Source: Ustulina deusta (lineage: Eukaryota; Ascomycota; Sordariomycetes; Xylariales; Xylariaceae). From it: DNA of 64,000 nt. Shown here in pieces: positions 43,986-56,600 of the stretch. The translations under genes and the position numbers were made by a program. The notes under the pieces were generated by a model. It was given only the letters and a program-made list of their open reading frames with translations. It was not told the origin of the DNA and searched no databases. Where the stretch lies: contig JAJNNX010000021.1 of NCBI GenBank assembly GCA_023159155.1, positions 682,001-746,000 of the forward strand. Reading direction: 5' to 3'. Every line of letters begins with the position of its first letter. The stretch's first letter is position 1.

Positions 43986-45439
43986 ATATTATAAAACTTT
44001 TTTTTTTTAAAAAAACTTTATTTTTTATTTTAAAATTTATTAAATGTTTTTTTTTATTAACTTATAATTTATATTATTTTTATATAAAAGTTGCTATATT
44101 ATATGTTATTTTTTTAAATATTTATTATTTAGTATTAAAATCTATAATAGTTTTTTTAATATTTATTATTAAAAAGTTTTACATATTAATTTGTATTGCT
44201 ACTTTTAATAATAATATATTAATTAATAAATATTATAAAAAATTATATATAAAATCTAAAATATAAAAATAAAATTATTAATTTAGTTTTTAATTAATTA
44301 ATTCTATTATTTTTTAGATCTAAAAATAGTAAACGCTACTAAAATAGTACTTAGTACTTATAAAACTATTAATTATTACTATAAACTTAAAAATAAATAA
44401 TCTTATATTATTTAATATTTATATATTTAGTATACTAAAAGATTTTTATAAACTTTTATAATATTATATAGCTAATAACTTTATAATATTTATTTTTTTA
44501 CTAAATAAAATTATAATTAAACAGTTAAACTTATTTATAAATATTTATATATAGTTATAACTTTATTAGTTAGAAAATATATTTTTATTATTTATTACTA
44601 TATATTGCTATATTATAGCTAGTATAAGCAATAAATAAAAAAAGCTAAAACTTTTATTTTATAATATATTTTTTTTAATTATAACAATTATATATATATT
44701 ATTTATAATTATATTTTAAATAAAGCTTATAGTATTTTTATTTTAATATTTGAATTATTTTATATTAAGTTTAATGTATTATAATTAAAAATATATAAAC
44801 TATTTAAATTAAAATTATATAAACAAAAATAATCTTATTTAAAGTAATTTTAAGTATATATAGTTTTTTGTTTTTATTTTTTAGATTTTATAGCTAGTTT
44901 TTTTGTTTAATTAGGTTTACTAAATTAGCTTTTTGAAAAATATCAAATAAAAAGTCTATAATTAATATAAAACTTAATATTTTATTAAAAAAAACGAATA
45001 TTATTATTTTTTTTTAATTTGTTTAGCTTTTATTATAAAAAGCATTATTATTTTTTAACAAAGTATTAATTACTATATTTTTTTGTTTTAATTAATACTA
45101 AAAAATAATATTAAAGTTTAATAAAAAGTTAGCTTAAGAGATTTATTATATTAATATAATTTATTTATTTAAAAAATATAATAAAACTTAATAATTAATT
45201 ATTATAAAATGCTTAGTTTTAAAAAGCTTTAAGTAATAATGGTTTAAAGTTTATATTATTACTAAAAATTTATAATTTTAAATTAAACAAGTTTATTTAA
45301 TTAATATTATTATTTTAAAAAAATATTTTATAAGTTTTTAAGTTATATTTTTTGATTATATTATATAAACTATTTAGTTTTATTTATATTAATTAGCTAG
45401 GCCTAAAAAAAATTAAAATAAACGTTTTATATATTAATA

Positions 45440-48055
45440 GTTTTATATATTTAAAAGCTTATGTTTTTTAATAATTAATTTAAAAAAGTAGTAATTTTAC
45501 TAGTATAGTAAATAAATATATAAATATAATTAAAAAGCTTAAAAAATAACTAAATTAATTTAATATGTTTAAAATTATTAAAGTTCTAATCTAAAATTAG
45601 TTAAATTTTAGTAAAATTAATTTTTATTTTTATTTTAGTTTTTATAATTATTTTTAAATAATTAATAATAAATATATTAAAATAAAACTTTTTAATATTT
45701 TTTTAATATTTAGTTTAATATAAGTAATAAATTATTTTTTTATAATAAATCTAATACTATTTTTTAGTTTAAAAATAAATTAAGATATTATTTATATAAA
45801 TATTTACAAATTTATTTAAAAGTTTTTAAATTTATATATTAATAAAAGCTTACTAGTAAATAAATTTTATTTTTAAATTAAATAATAAAAATTTTGTTTA
45901 AAATAATTTTTTATAAGTTTAAAAAAAATTAAAATAAAATAATTTTAAAATTAATAATAATTAATAAAAAGTTTTAATAATATTTAGTTTTATAAAATAA
46001 ATAATATTATAATAATTAAATATAATATTATTAATAATTAAAGCTAATAATATTTTATTTTTTAAATATATATTTTTTTATTAATGATTAATTATAAATT
46101 TATATTTAATTAATTTAAGTTTAAATATAAAAAAAAAAAAAAATTTAAGTTTATATTTTATTTAATAAAATTTATAACTAATAATTTATTTATAAAATTT
46201 TTTTTAAATAAAATAAACTATATAAATATTTTTAGAATTTTTTTTTAAAAAGAACTTTTTTTAGTTAATTATTTTTATTTATTTTAATAGAAATAATTTT
46301 AGAAGTTTTATATAATTTTTTTAATAATAGCTTAGTTTTTTCTTTTTTAGGAATTATTATATAAACTTTTTTTATTTTAAGTTTAAAAAATTTAAGTTTT
46401 TTTATATTTTTTTAGTTTTAGTTATATTTAAAGTAATTGCTTTATTTTTAAAAAATTGTTTTAATATTTAATAATATTTTTTTAATACCTAATGATATTA
46501 ATTAGTATTTTTTTATATTTTTAGGTTTAAATTTTATTATTTATAGCTAAAAAGTTTAATTATAATTATTAATAAAACTTAAACTAATAAAAATAAATTA
46601 TTTAATTAAATTAATTATTATTTTTAAGTTTTTATTAAAATATTTTATTTTATTAACTATTTAATATTAATAATAATATTATAACTAAAATTAATAATTT
46701 AAAATATTTAGTTTTTAAATTATTAATTATTAATTTTTATTATATATATTAAATATTTATAAATTTTGTTAACTATTTTGTTTTAATAGTTATAAAGTCT
46801 TTAAAATTTAACTAAATAAACTATTTTTATTTTTAATTATTACTTAATTTATAATTAAATAAATATTTTAAAAATAATTTATTTATTTTAGTTATATATT
46901 TTAGCTAAAATAAATAAACAAACTAATAAAAAAACTTTCATTAGTTTTATTTATTTTTTAAATTAAATAAATTACTAGAACTATTTTTGTTATAAGTTTT
47001 TTTTGCTAATTCAATATTTAAAATTTATTAAAAATTTAATTATTTAAATTAATTTTCTATTTGATTAACCTTATAAGGTTAATATATAAAATTTTGTTAA
47101 ATTTATATAAAAATAGTTTTATAATTTGTATTTTTATTATAACTTAATAAATTAATATTTTTATTAGTTTTATATATATAATCTTAAAATATTTTATAAA
47201 TAATAACTATTTAATTAAAATTATAATAAATTATCAAATAATTTTTTAATTAGCTTATAATATATTAATATTAGTTATTTTTAATTTAAAAACTAATAAA
47301 ATCTTTATTTAATTTTTTTTTAGTTTATAAACTTAATTATTAAAGAAAGCTTTATTTTTTATATTTTAGCTTTTTTAATATAAATAAAGCTTAAAATATT
47401 AAAAAATAAATTAATAAAATAAAAAACAAATAAAGTAATAAAACTAAAAAATTTAAAATTAATATTTTTAAATATATTTTTTATTATTAAATTATAATTA
47501 TTTTTTTAAATATATTATTTATTTTAAATTATTTTAGTTCTAGTTTAAATTTTATTTTTTTTATTTTTTAATTTTGAATTTCTTTTAGATTTTTTTTTAA
47601 ATATTAGTTTGTTTAAAATATTTAAAATTAAATTTTTTATAAATTATTACTTTTTAAATAATATAAAAATTAAATTTTTTTTCAAAATTATATTAAAATT
47701 AAGTTTATATTATAAAATATATAATTTTATATATTAAATATATAACTAAAAATTTTTTTATTTTTTTATTTTATTAATTATAAAAAAAAATTATATATTT
47801 ATTAAATATATATTAATAAATAAATAATTAAGTAAAGTTTTTATAACTAGTTTGTTAATATTATAAATAAAAATTCTAAATTATAAAAAAAATAAAAAAA
47901 AATAAAAAAAATCAAAGTTTATAAAATAAATAAATATAAACTTTATATATATAACTATAAAGTTATAGGTTAGTTTATATATAAACTTTTTATTTTATTA
48001 CTATATAGGTCTAGAGTTTTTATAGGTCTTGCTAAGACTATATTAAATAGTATAA
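45440..48055. repeat. Inverted copy of the 40.7-43.1 kb segment
   Basis: Matching points in reverse complement: about 41895-42110 with 46240-46440, 42770-43060 with 45440-45760, and the terminal repeat 40676-40912 with 47823-48055. The order is kept with small drifts, so this is one inverted arm of about 2.4-2.6 kb. A second inverted pair joins about 43690-44430 with 48190-48850. Confidence 0.5.
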
Positions 48056-49019
48056 GTTTTAGCTTTTTTTAAGCCTAGCTACCTAATATAAATAAAAATA
48101 AACGCTTTATATAATATAATAAAAAAAGTTATTTAGTAATAAAAAAAATATCACCTAAAAAGTTATAAAATATTTTTTTAAAATAGTAATATAAATTTTA
48201 AAATATTAAATAATATAAAATTATTTATTTTTGAGTTTATAGTAATAATTAATAGTTTTATAAGTATTAAGAACTGTTTTAATAGTAATTATTATTTTTA
48301 AACCTAAAAAATAATAAAATTAATTAATTAAAAACTCAATTAATAATTGTATTTTTATATTAATAAATATTAAAACAACTAAAATATTTATGCTTTTATT
48401 TTAGATTTTATATATAAATTTTTATAATATTTATTAATTGATATATTACTGCTAAAAATAGTAATAAAAATTAATATATAAAACTTTTTAATAATAAATA
48501 TTAATAAAACTATTATAAATTTTAATATTAAATAATAAACATTTAAATTAATTTATTAAATTTAAAACGTTTAAAAAATAATATAAGCTATAACCTAATA
48601 AAAAAATTTTTCTAGTAAACTTTAAAAAAAAAAACAAAAAAAAAAAAAAAAAAAAAAAGTTTTGTAATATAAGTACTAATTAGTTAAACTTTTTAAAATT
48701 TAAAAAAAACAAAAATTTAGTTATATTTTAAATTTGTTTAATTTTTATAAAATAAAAATTTTGTTTTATATTAACTAATTATAAAAAATAAATAATAATC
48801 TTTATTTTAGCAAATTTAATTATTACTTTTAATTAAAAATATTAATAATAAAGCAAAATTTAAAATTAAACAAGTTAAATAATTAAAAATATATAAAAAA
48901 ATAAAAAACTATAATATTAAGTTATTTAAAAAAATTATAATTTTAATAATATTTAATATATAGTTTAAAATTTTAAAAATATACTAATTAATTTTAATTA
49001 ATTTTATAAAACTTATAAA

Positions 49020-49320
49020 AAAACTTTTAAACTTTTTATTAAAAAAGAACGGGACAACTTAACACTAAAACAACTAAAAACAATAAAAACTAACTAGAGC
49101 GCCTGCTATTAGAAAACTAGTATAAATGCTATGCGTATGAAGTAAGTGTTGCTCTAAGAAGTTCGAAAGCTTTTATAGCTATTCGAACCTCTTGAATACA
49201 GCCGAAGATCAGCTGGTTCGGGCCGCGGGCGGCCCGAATACGGCTAACAATTAACGTATAGCTATATTTGCAACTGCTAGCGGGCCGCTAGTACTAGCCC
49301 TACTGCAAACTTTTTTTATT
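49020..49320. other. GC-richer island with strong hairpins
   Basis: Within AT-rich DNA this island holds the inverted repeat TTCGGGCC-GCGGGC-GGCCCGAA (about 49217-49238) and the odd palindrome CTAGCGGGCCGCTAG (about 49278-49292). It ends with CTAGCCCTACTGCA, like the right LTR end at 62777. Hairpin-forming GC-rich DNA surviving here could be part of an LTR or a small inverted-repeat element. No gene is seen. Confidence 0.4.
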
Positions 49321-49399
49321 TAGAGCTTTATTCTTTAGATAGCTTTAAATCTAAAAATATAGGGCTGAAAATACTAAAAAAAACAATATAACACAATAC

Positions 49400-49472
49400 T
49401 TACTCGAACCCCTAGGCTTTAACAGCTTAAAAAAAAGAACCAGCCCTAACCTATTAGGCCACTAAGCTTTTA
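49400..49472 (-). other. tRNA-like sequence (decayed tRNA gene or SINE head)
   Basis: On the minus strand: TAGTGGCCTAATAGGTTAGGG (a D-arm/A-box-like segment), a loop with a run of eight T, then GGGGTTCGAGTAAG (B-box-like GGTTCGA). Spacing between the two boxes (about 45 nt) fits a tRNA. The acceptor and T stems pair poorly, so it is probably not a working tRNA. Confidence 0.35.
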
Positions 49473-49879
49473 ATTAGCCGATTGCTAAACCGGTTATAAT
49501 TTATACTAATAGACTTCCTTTGGTCCAAAGATCTTTTTTTGGTCCGTATGCTTTATATAGTATAACTTTTTAGCTTTTTAAATAACCTATTTTTTTATAT
49601 TCTATTAATATATCCCTATATAAAATATATATAATTTTATCTAGACTTAATATATATAGCAGTATTTACTAGTATTTTATATTAGAACCTAGGTAAATGC
49701 TATGCTTTTATTTTAAAAGGCTAGCTACCACTTTAAACCTAAACTAAATCTCTATATAAAAAGTTATACTATAGCTCTTACTACTCTTAATATATATAAA
49801 TCTTTATATAACTGCAGTAATATTTTTTTAATAGTATATATGTAGGTTAGAGTTTATAAAATAAGCCCTAATTAGCCTT

Positions 49880-50325
49880 GTGGATAGACTTCGTAAATAA
49901 CTCTGAAAATTGCAAGTGCAAGCGCAACCCTATACAAATCAGTATGGGTGGCCGCTCGTACGCGAAAGAAAATCGTTAATCGGCAGCAATAATACACAAT
50001 ATAGCTAATCAGCGCAGCAATAACGTATTGACTAATCAGCAGTGCTGTGATGACTATATAACATATATAGCACAAACAAGTCCACATACAAAATAGTATG
50101 GGGAGTTGCTCGTACGCAACTAAATAACTGATTAGCGCAGCAATAACAATTCGTTAGTGCTGTGCTATATCTGTAGCGCTATATGTGTTCCAATCGGCAG
50201 TGCGGCTAACTATATAATTTATATACTACAAGCAAGTTCATATATAAAATAGTATAGGAAATTGCTTATATATAACAAATTGCGTAGTTAGTATAGCAAT
50301 AGCGATTCGACTAATTAGCGTACTA
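49880..50325. repeat. About 155-bp tandem repeat, three diverged units
   Basis: The landmark AGTATRGG recurs at 49941, 50095 and 50251 (spacings 154 and 156). Each is followed by a GCTCGTACGC-like or degraded GCTTATATAT-like segment, an AACTRATTAG-like segment and GCAGCAATAA. The third unit is the most AT-shifted. The array abuts the left LTR at 50332. Confidence 0.6.
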
Positions 50326-50331
50326 CTAAAA

Positions 50332-50691
50332 TGGAGCAGGGCTCCTAATCGGCGTATCGCACACTTAAACCAACCAAACCTACTTAATCCTTTTAGTATC
50401 GGACTACGTTTTCCGGCTTGCGGATCTTTATATATATTAGGTCAAGAGCTAATTTATAATTATAAATAAAAACATAATAATTAATTAATAAAAACAAATT
50501 TTTAACTTTTATTTAGTATTTTGTAATAATTATTTATTGTTTGCTGTTAAAAAAAAAAAATCTTTTATAATCTTAAATAAAAACGTGCGTTTTTTATATT
50601 TTTTGTTTTGTAATTTCTAAAGTTTCCAAAAATATGTTCTACTTTATAACTAAGGACTTATTTTTTATATATATGCACTAGCTTTATTGCA
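50332..50691. repeat. Left LTR (360 nt)
   Basis: Begins TGGAGCAGGGCTCCTAATCG and ends TTTATTGCA. Early part is less mutated than in the right copy; its last third is more mutated. Confidence 0.65.
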
Positions 50692-53600
50692 AACTTCTTA
50701 AATTATTAGGTTTTTATTTTTAAACTATAATAACTAACTTAAACTATAACTAATTAATTATTTAGTTTTTTTAGATCTTTATTACTCAGCTTTTTTAGTT
50801 TTTATATTTATTTTTAATAATTTAACTTTTTGTTTTTTTGGTATATTTAGTATTTTTTAAGCAGCTTTTTAATTCTTAGGTTTTTTAGCATTTGCTTGAT
50901 TAACTATATATATTTATAAATTATTTTTTTTTTAGAACTTTTACCTAATAAAAAAGTTTAGTATAAAACAACTTTTTATATTACTATATATATTATTTTT
51001 TTAAAATATAAAAAAAATTTACTAATAAATAAATCTTTTATAAATTATAGCTTAAGTTTTTTTGTTATTAAAAAAAAGTTAGTATTATTTACTAAAATTA
51101 AATATATTAAAATATTTATATTTTTAATTAAATTTTTTAAACTTAAATATAATTACTAAAATATTTTTTAATTAGCTTTATATTAATTTTTTAAGTAATT
51201 TAGTAATTATTATTTTTTTATAAATAAACTAAAAAATAAAAATATTTATTATAAAAAAATCTAACTTGATTTAAAAAAAAATTTATAAAATATACTTTAT
51301 ATATTTATATTATTATTTATTAATTAATTAGTTTTATAAAATAAACTAATTACTAATTGTTTTTTTATTTTAAGCAGTATTAATTAGAAAAAAAGCTTTG
51401 TTTTAATAACTATAATCCTAGTATATAATTTTATTTCTTTAATAATATTTAAATAATTTTTTATAACTTTAATACTTACTACTAAGTTATTAAATATTAA
51501 TTTTTGGCTATTGGGTTACAAATTTTTTTAAAAAATACCTAAATATTTAAAAAATAATATTATATAAATAATATATACTAAACTATAGTTCTACTAATTA
51601 TTTTAGGTATATATAAAAAGGTTATATATATAAAATAAAATAAATATATTAAAAAATAGCTTTAAGGTCTATTAATTAATAATATTTTTAAAAACTTATA
51701 TTTAATAATTATAAATAAATTATTAATATTTTTTATTTTATTTAAAAACTAAATTAATAAAATAAGCAGTCCGCTCTTATTTATTAATAATTATGATAAA
51801 AAAATAATTTGATTAGTTATTACTTGCTTTAAAAAATTTAAGCTTACTAAATATTACTTATTTAACTTTAAAAATTAATATAATTATAATTATTTTTTTA
51901 TTAAGTTTTATAAATTAAGCTATAAGATAATTAAGTAGTCCGAATAATTGTTTATAAGCTATTTTTATATTTAGCTTATAAAACTAAATAACAAGTTATG
52001 CTTTAATATTTATAATATTAGCCTAGGTATATTATTTTTGTTTAATTATTGCATTAATAATCCGGGCACTAAAGCTATTAGTTATTTAAATATTTTTAAA
52101 AATAAAAATAAAAATAGGTTATTTTTTAAAAAATTTGTTATTTATATGTTAGTAATTATTATAAACAAGCATATTAATAAGAATTTTAATTTTATTAGCC
52201 GCTAAATATTATAATAGTAAAAAAATATTTTTAAATTTTGAGTTGTACTAATTATATATTTTTATAATTAAATTTTATAAATTAGAAATTAGTAAATAAA
52301 ATAATTAGTTAAAAAATTAACTAATTTTATTAAAGGATTAGCTAGGCCGGCTAAATTAATTAAGTTTATAACTGGAAATCTAGAACTAGCTTTTTTATAT
52401 AAACTGCAATATAATTTTTGTAATATTTTAACAAATTATTTTATATATTTTTGTTCAAATTATAAAGTTTTTTATTTATAGTATTTTTTTTTTTTTTTTA
52501 AAGCTTTAGCTTATAAAAAGCTAGGAATATATAGGTCCTGCAAAAATAACTATAATGCTAGCTATTATTTTATTAAATACTAAGGATTAATATTGTAAGC
52601 TTAAATCCAAGCAGATAATTATTAAATAATAATTTTTAAATATAATTAAAAACAACAAAAACTTTTTAGTAAACATTAATTATTATACTATTATTAATAA
52701 AATTTATAATATATAGTATTTTTTGTTTAATATTATAAATTATAATAAACTAATAATTAGAAGTATGCCTAGTTTTAGTTGTTTTAATTGCTTTAAATAC
52801 TATAAAACTAATAGATCTATTTTGTTTTTTAAAAAATAAAAAAATAAAGTAGTTTTTATTAAAGTTTTTGTTTTAAGCCTAAAAAAATATCTATATAAAA
52901 ATATTTTTAAATACTACTTATAGTTCAAAACAATTAATTATTATAGTAATTAGTATATTAACTTTTAGTATATTTAGCTACTAATATTATTATACTTTTT
53001 AAAATATATTAATTAGTTTAAGTTTAAGCAAATTATAAAAAGCTTAAGTTATAATATTTAGGAAAGTTTTGCGGTTATATAAAGTATTTTTATATTTTTA
53101 GCAAAAATAAAATAGCGGTTTTTTATTATAATAACTTATATATAGTAGTTTATTTAGCAATATATATTATATTAGTTTAGATAATATAATAATAATAATA
53201 TTATTAAAAAAAAATATATATATATTTTTTAGATCTTTTTAATAATATTTTAGGTAAGTTAATTAAAACATTTTAAATATAGTAATTCAAAGTAATAATA
53301 TTAAAATAAACTAATTATATAATAGTTTTAATATTAAAGCAAAGTATTAGTTCTATTTATTAATAATTAAAAATATAAACAAAATATAATAAATATATAG
53401 TTTATATATTAATAAGTAAGGTCTAAGGACTAGTTGTATAAAGTATATTAATTAAAAAATAAGTAGTTAAAAGCTAAATATAAGGTCTATTAAGCTAGTA
53501 TAAGTCTGGTTAATTTGTGTTATTTTTTTATAAAAACTTTATTAGTTCTTTTTTAATATAAGTTATTATTAAAAAAAAGTGCTAATTAAAGCTTTTTTAT

Positions 53601-56600
53601 TTATATTATTTTATAAAAAGTAGTATTTATTAGTTTTATATAAATTAGTTGTTTTTTTTTAATTTATTTTTTTATTTTTTTATATAAACTATATTTATAC
53701 TTATATTTTTTTATATTTCTAATTTTATTTATTTAATTTATAGTAATTAGTTTATATATAATATATTATAATATATATTTTTATTTTTTATTATTTTTTA
53801 TAATGTTTAATAATTAGTTGTTTTAAAGCAAAAAGCATATGTTAGCTTTTTTTAGTTATTTTTATTTATTATATAATTATTATTTTTATATTAGCTATAC
53901 TAAGTGCTATATAAATATATCTATGTTTGGTTAGATTACTAATAAATAGTTAAAGTTTTAAGTTTTAATTGCTTTATAAATTAATCTAAAAGTTTAAATA
54001 ATTTAAAAAAAAACAAATATTATTAATTAAAATATATTTAAAGCTTTTATATTAACTAATTTATTGCTATATATATTAAATCTTATATATTATTTTTAGC
54101 TATATTATTTTATTGCTAGTAAGCTTAACGTTTAATTGTTTTTTTTTTTTAATTATAAAAATCTTTTGTTTTAAGCTAGCTTATATAATCTTGATTTTTT
54201 ATTATAATTAATTAAAAAAAAGCTAAGTTATAAAAAAAGCTTTAATAGTTAAATACTAATCGAAATAGCGTATGCTAAAGCTAATAAATATTTTAATTAA
54301 ACTAATTAGTATATAAGTTATATTTTTAAAATAATTATTATATTATTTTTATTATTATTTAGTACTAAATTATAGCATATTATATATTTTTAATTAAAAT
54401 TTAGTATAGCTTTAATAATTCTAGCTATGCTTTTTTTAAGCACGTACCTTTTTAAAGCTATAGTTTTAAAACATATAGTATTACTAAAAGACTTTAATAA
54501 ACTAATAAAGCTATATATTATTTAAAAAAAAGCTTTTAAATATAGTTAAAATAAGTATTATAGTTTTTTTAATTAGTATAAATAAGTAAGCTTTATATTC
54601 TTTTTTTAATTTTTATATATAGCTAGTAGAAATGTTTAATAGTAATTATTAGATTTTTTGTTATTTTATTATTAAAGCTTTAAATAGCTATACTACTAAT
54701 TAATATATATACTAGAATATTTATTTTTTATTTTTTATAATATTTAATAATAAAGCTATATTTAAAATAGTTATAATATTTACTAGTAAGCTTATGCCTT
54801 TTTATATTAAGCTATACCATAGTAGTCTATTTAGCAAATATTTTTTCATAATATTTAATTACTTGGCATAAGTAATAATATTTGCTGTTTAGTTAATTAA
54901 AACTTTTAATCTTATTTTTTGCTAGTTATATATTTATTAATTTTAAAAATTTAAAAATAATAGTTGCTTTAAAATATAGCTATTTTTTAAATATAAATTA
55001 ATAAATCTTTTATAGTTTAATACTTGCGATAATTATATTTATTTAGTTAGCTAGCTAGACTATAAATATTATATAAGTAATACTAAGTATGCTTATTTAT
55101 ATATAGTAGTAACCCAAAAAATTAAAAATAAAAATCTAAATAAATAGAATAGCCTTAAAAAATTCTTAATTTAAACTAATTAAATAAAAATTATTATATA
55201 TTATTTTATATATTTTCTAGTTGATCTGCTTATGAAGTAGTAATAAAGCTGTTATTTTGGAGCAAATTCCTAGAAGTAAAAAGGTAGCACAAAAAAAAAA
55301 AAAAAAAAAAAAGTATAAATAGTAAATATTATTTTATAATAAATCTAAATTAATTAGGACAATATTATTATAATATATAGTACTAGATCTATAGATTTTA
55401 ATTATGTTTATTTTTCTAATTTTTTAATTTAAAAAAATATTGCTTACTAATTAATAAACTATTTTTTTAATTATAAATTATTAAAACTTAAATATTTAGT
55501 TTTTAAGCCTATTTTAATTAAAATTTTAATTTAATATAACAAAGTTTTATTACTAATAATTTTTTAATTTTTTTAATTGTTTTATTTATATTTTAGTATT
55601 TTTAGCTTGTTTAAGCTATATTAAAGTTTGTTTAAGCTATATTTTAGTTATATCTAGCTACATTTTAAATTATATTTAAATATATTTAAGTTTATTCTAG
55701 CTATATTTTAGCTATATTTAGCTATATTTTAAGCTTTGTTTAGTTTTTATTTAGTTATATTATAGCTTTAATTAGAGCTATTCTAACTATATTTATATTC
55801 TTTTATAATAATTATTTTTTAGTAAGCTTATTATTTATTTATTAGTAGTAAAGTTAATTAGTTTTTAATATTTAGTTTTATTTTTAATAAATAGTTATAA
55901 ACTATTTAATATATAAATTCCTACTTTTATATATTTTTTTAGCTTTTTTATTTTATATTTCCTAATTTTTTTTTTAGATATTATAAAAAATAGGCCTTTT
56001 TATTTATATAAAAGTTTAGTGTTTTAAAATTTATTATTGTTTCGTAAAGTATTAAACATAAAAACAAGGTTTTTTTTTTTAAAAGCTATAAGGCAGACTT
56101 TATAAGCATATTGCTAATTAGCTTATTTTATAGCTTAGCGTTTTTTTTTAGTAATAATACGTTAGACCTTAACTATAATTTTTTTTTTTTTAAATTACTA
56201 TACTTTATGTGCTAAAAAAATATATATAATTAAAAATATTTTGCTAATTAATAATCTGTTATATTAAAATAATATTTTTAATTAATAAAACTAATAATTA
56301 GCTATAAACTATTTTATATATACTATAGCTATAGTATTAAGTAATAGTTTTATTAGCTTAGATTATTTTATTAAATTATTTAGTCTAGTTTTTTTTTATT
56401 TTTTGAATTATTTTTTTAAAGCTACTAATAACTGCTTTATAGCTTAATTTAATAAGTTTTTAGCTTTAGAAATAATATACTGCGCTATAAGTTATTATAA
56501 ATTTAAGTTATATTTTAGCTATTATAATTTTTATTTTATTTCTAAAACTATTATTATATTTAATTTTAATAAAAATACTATATTAATAAATAATATATTG

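Noticed and set aside
49872..50087. 71-residue open frame in the right half
   Set aside because: It runs through the 155-bp tandem repeat and is not conserved between units.
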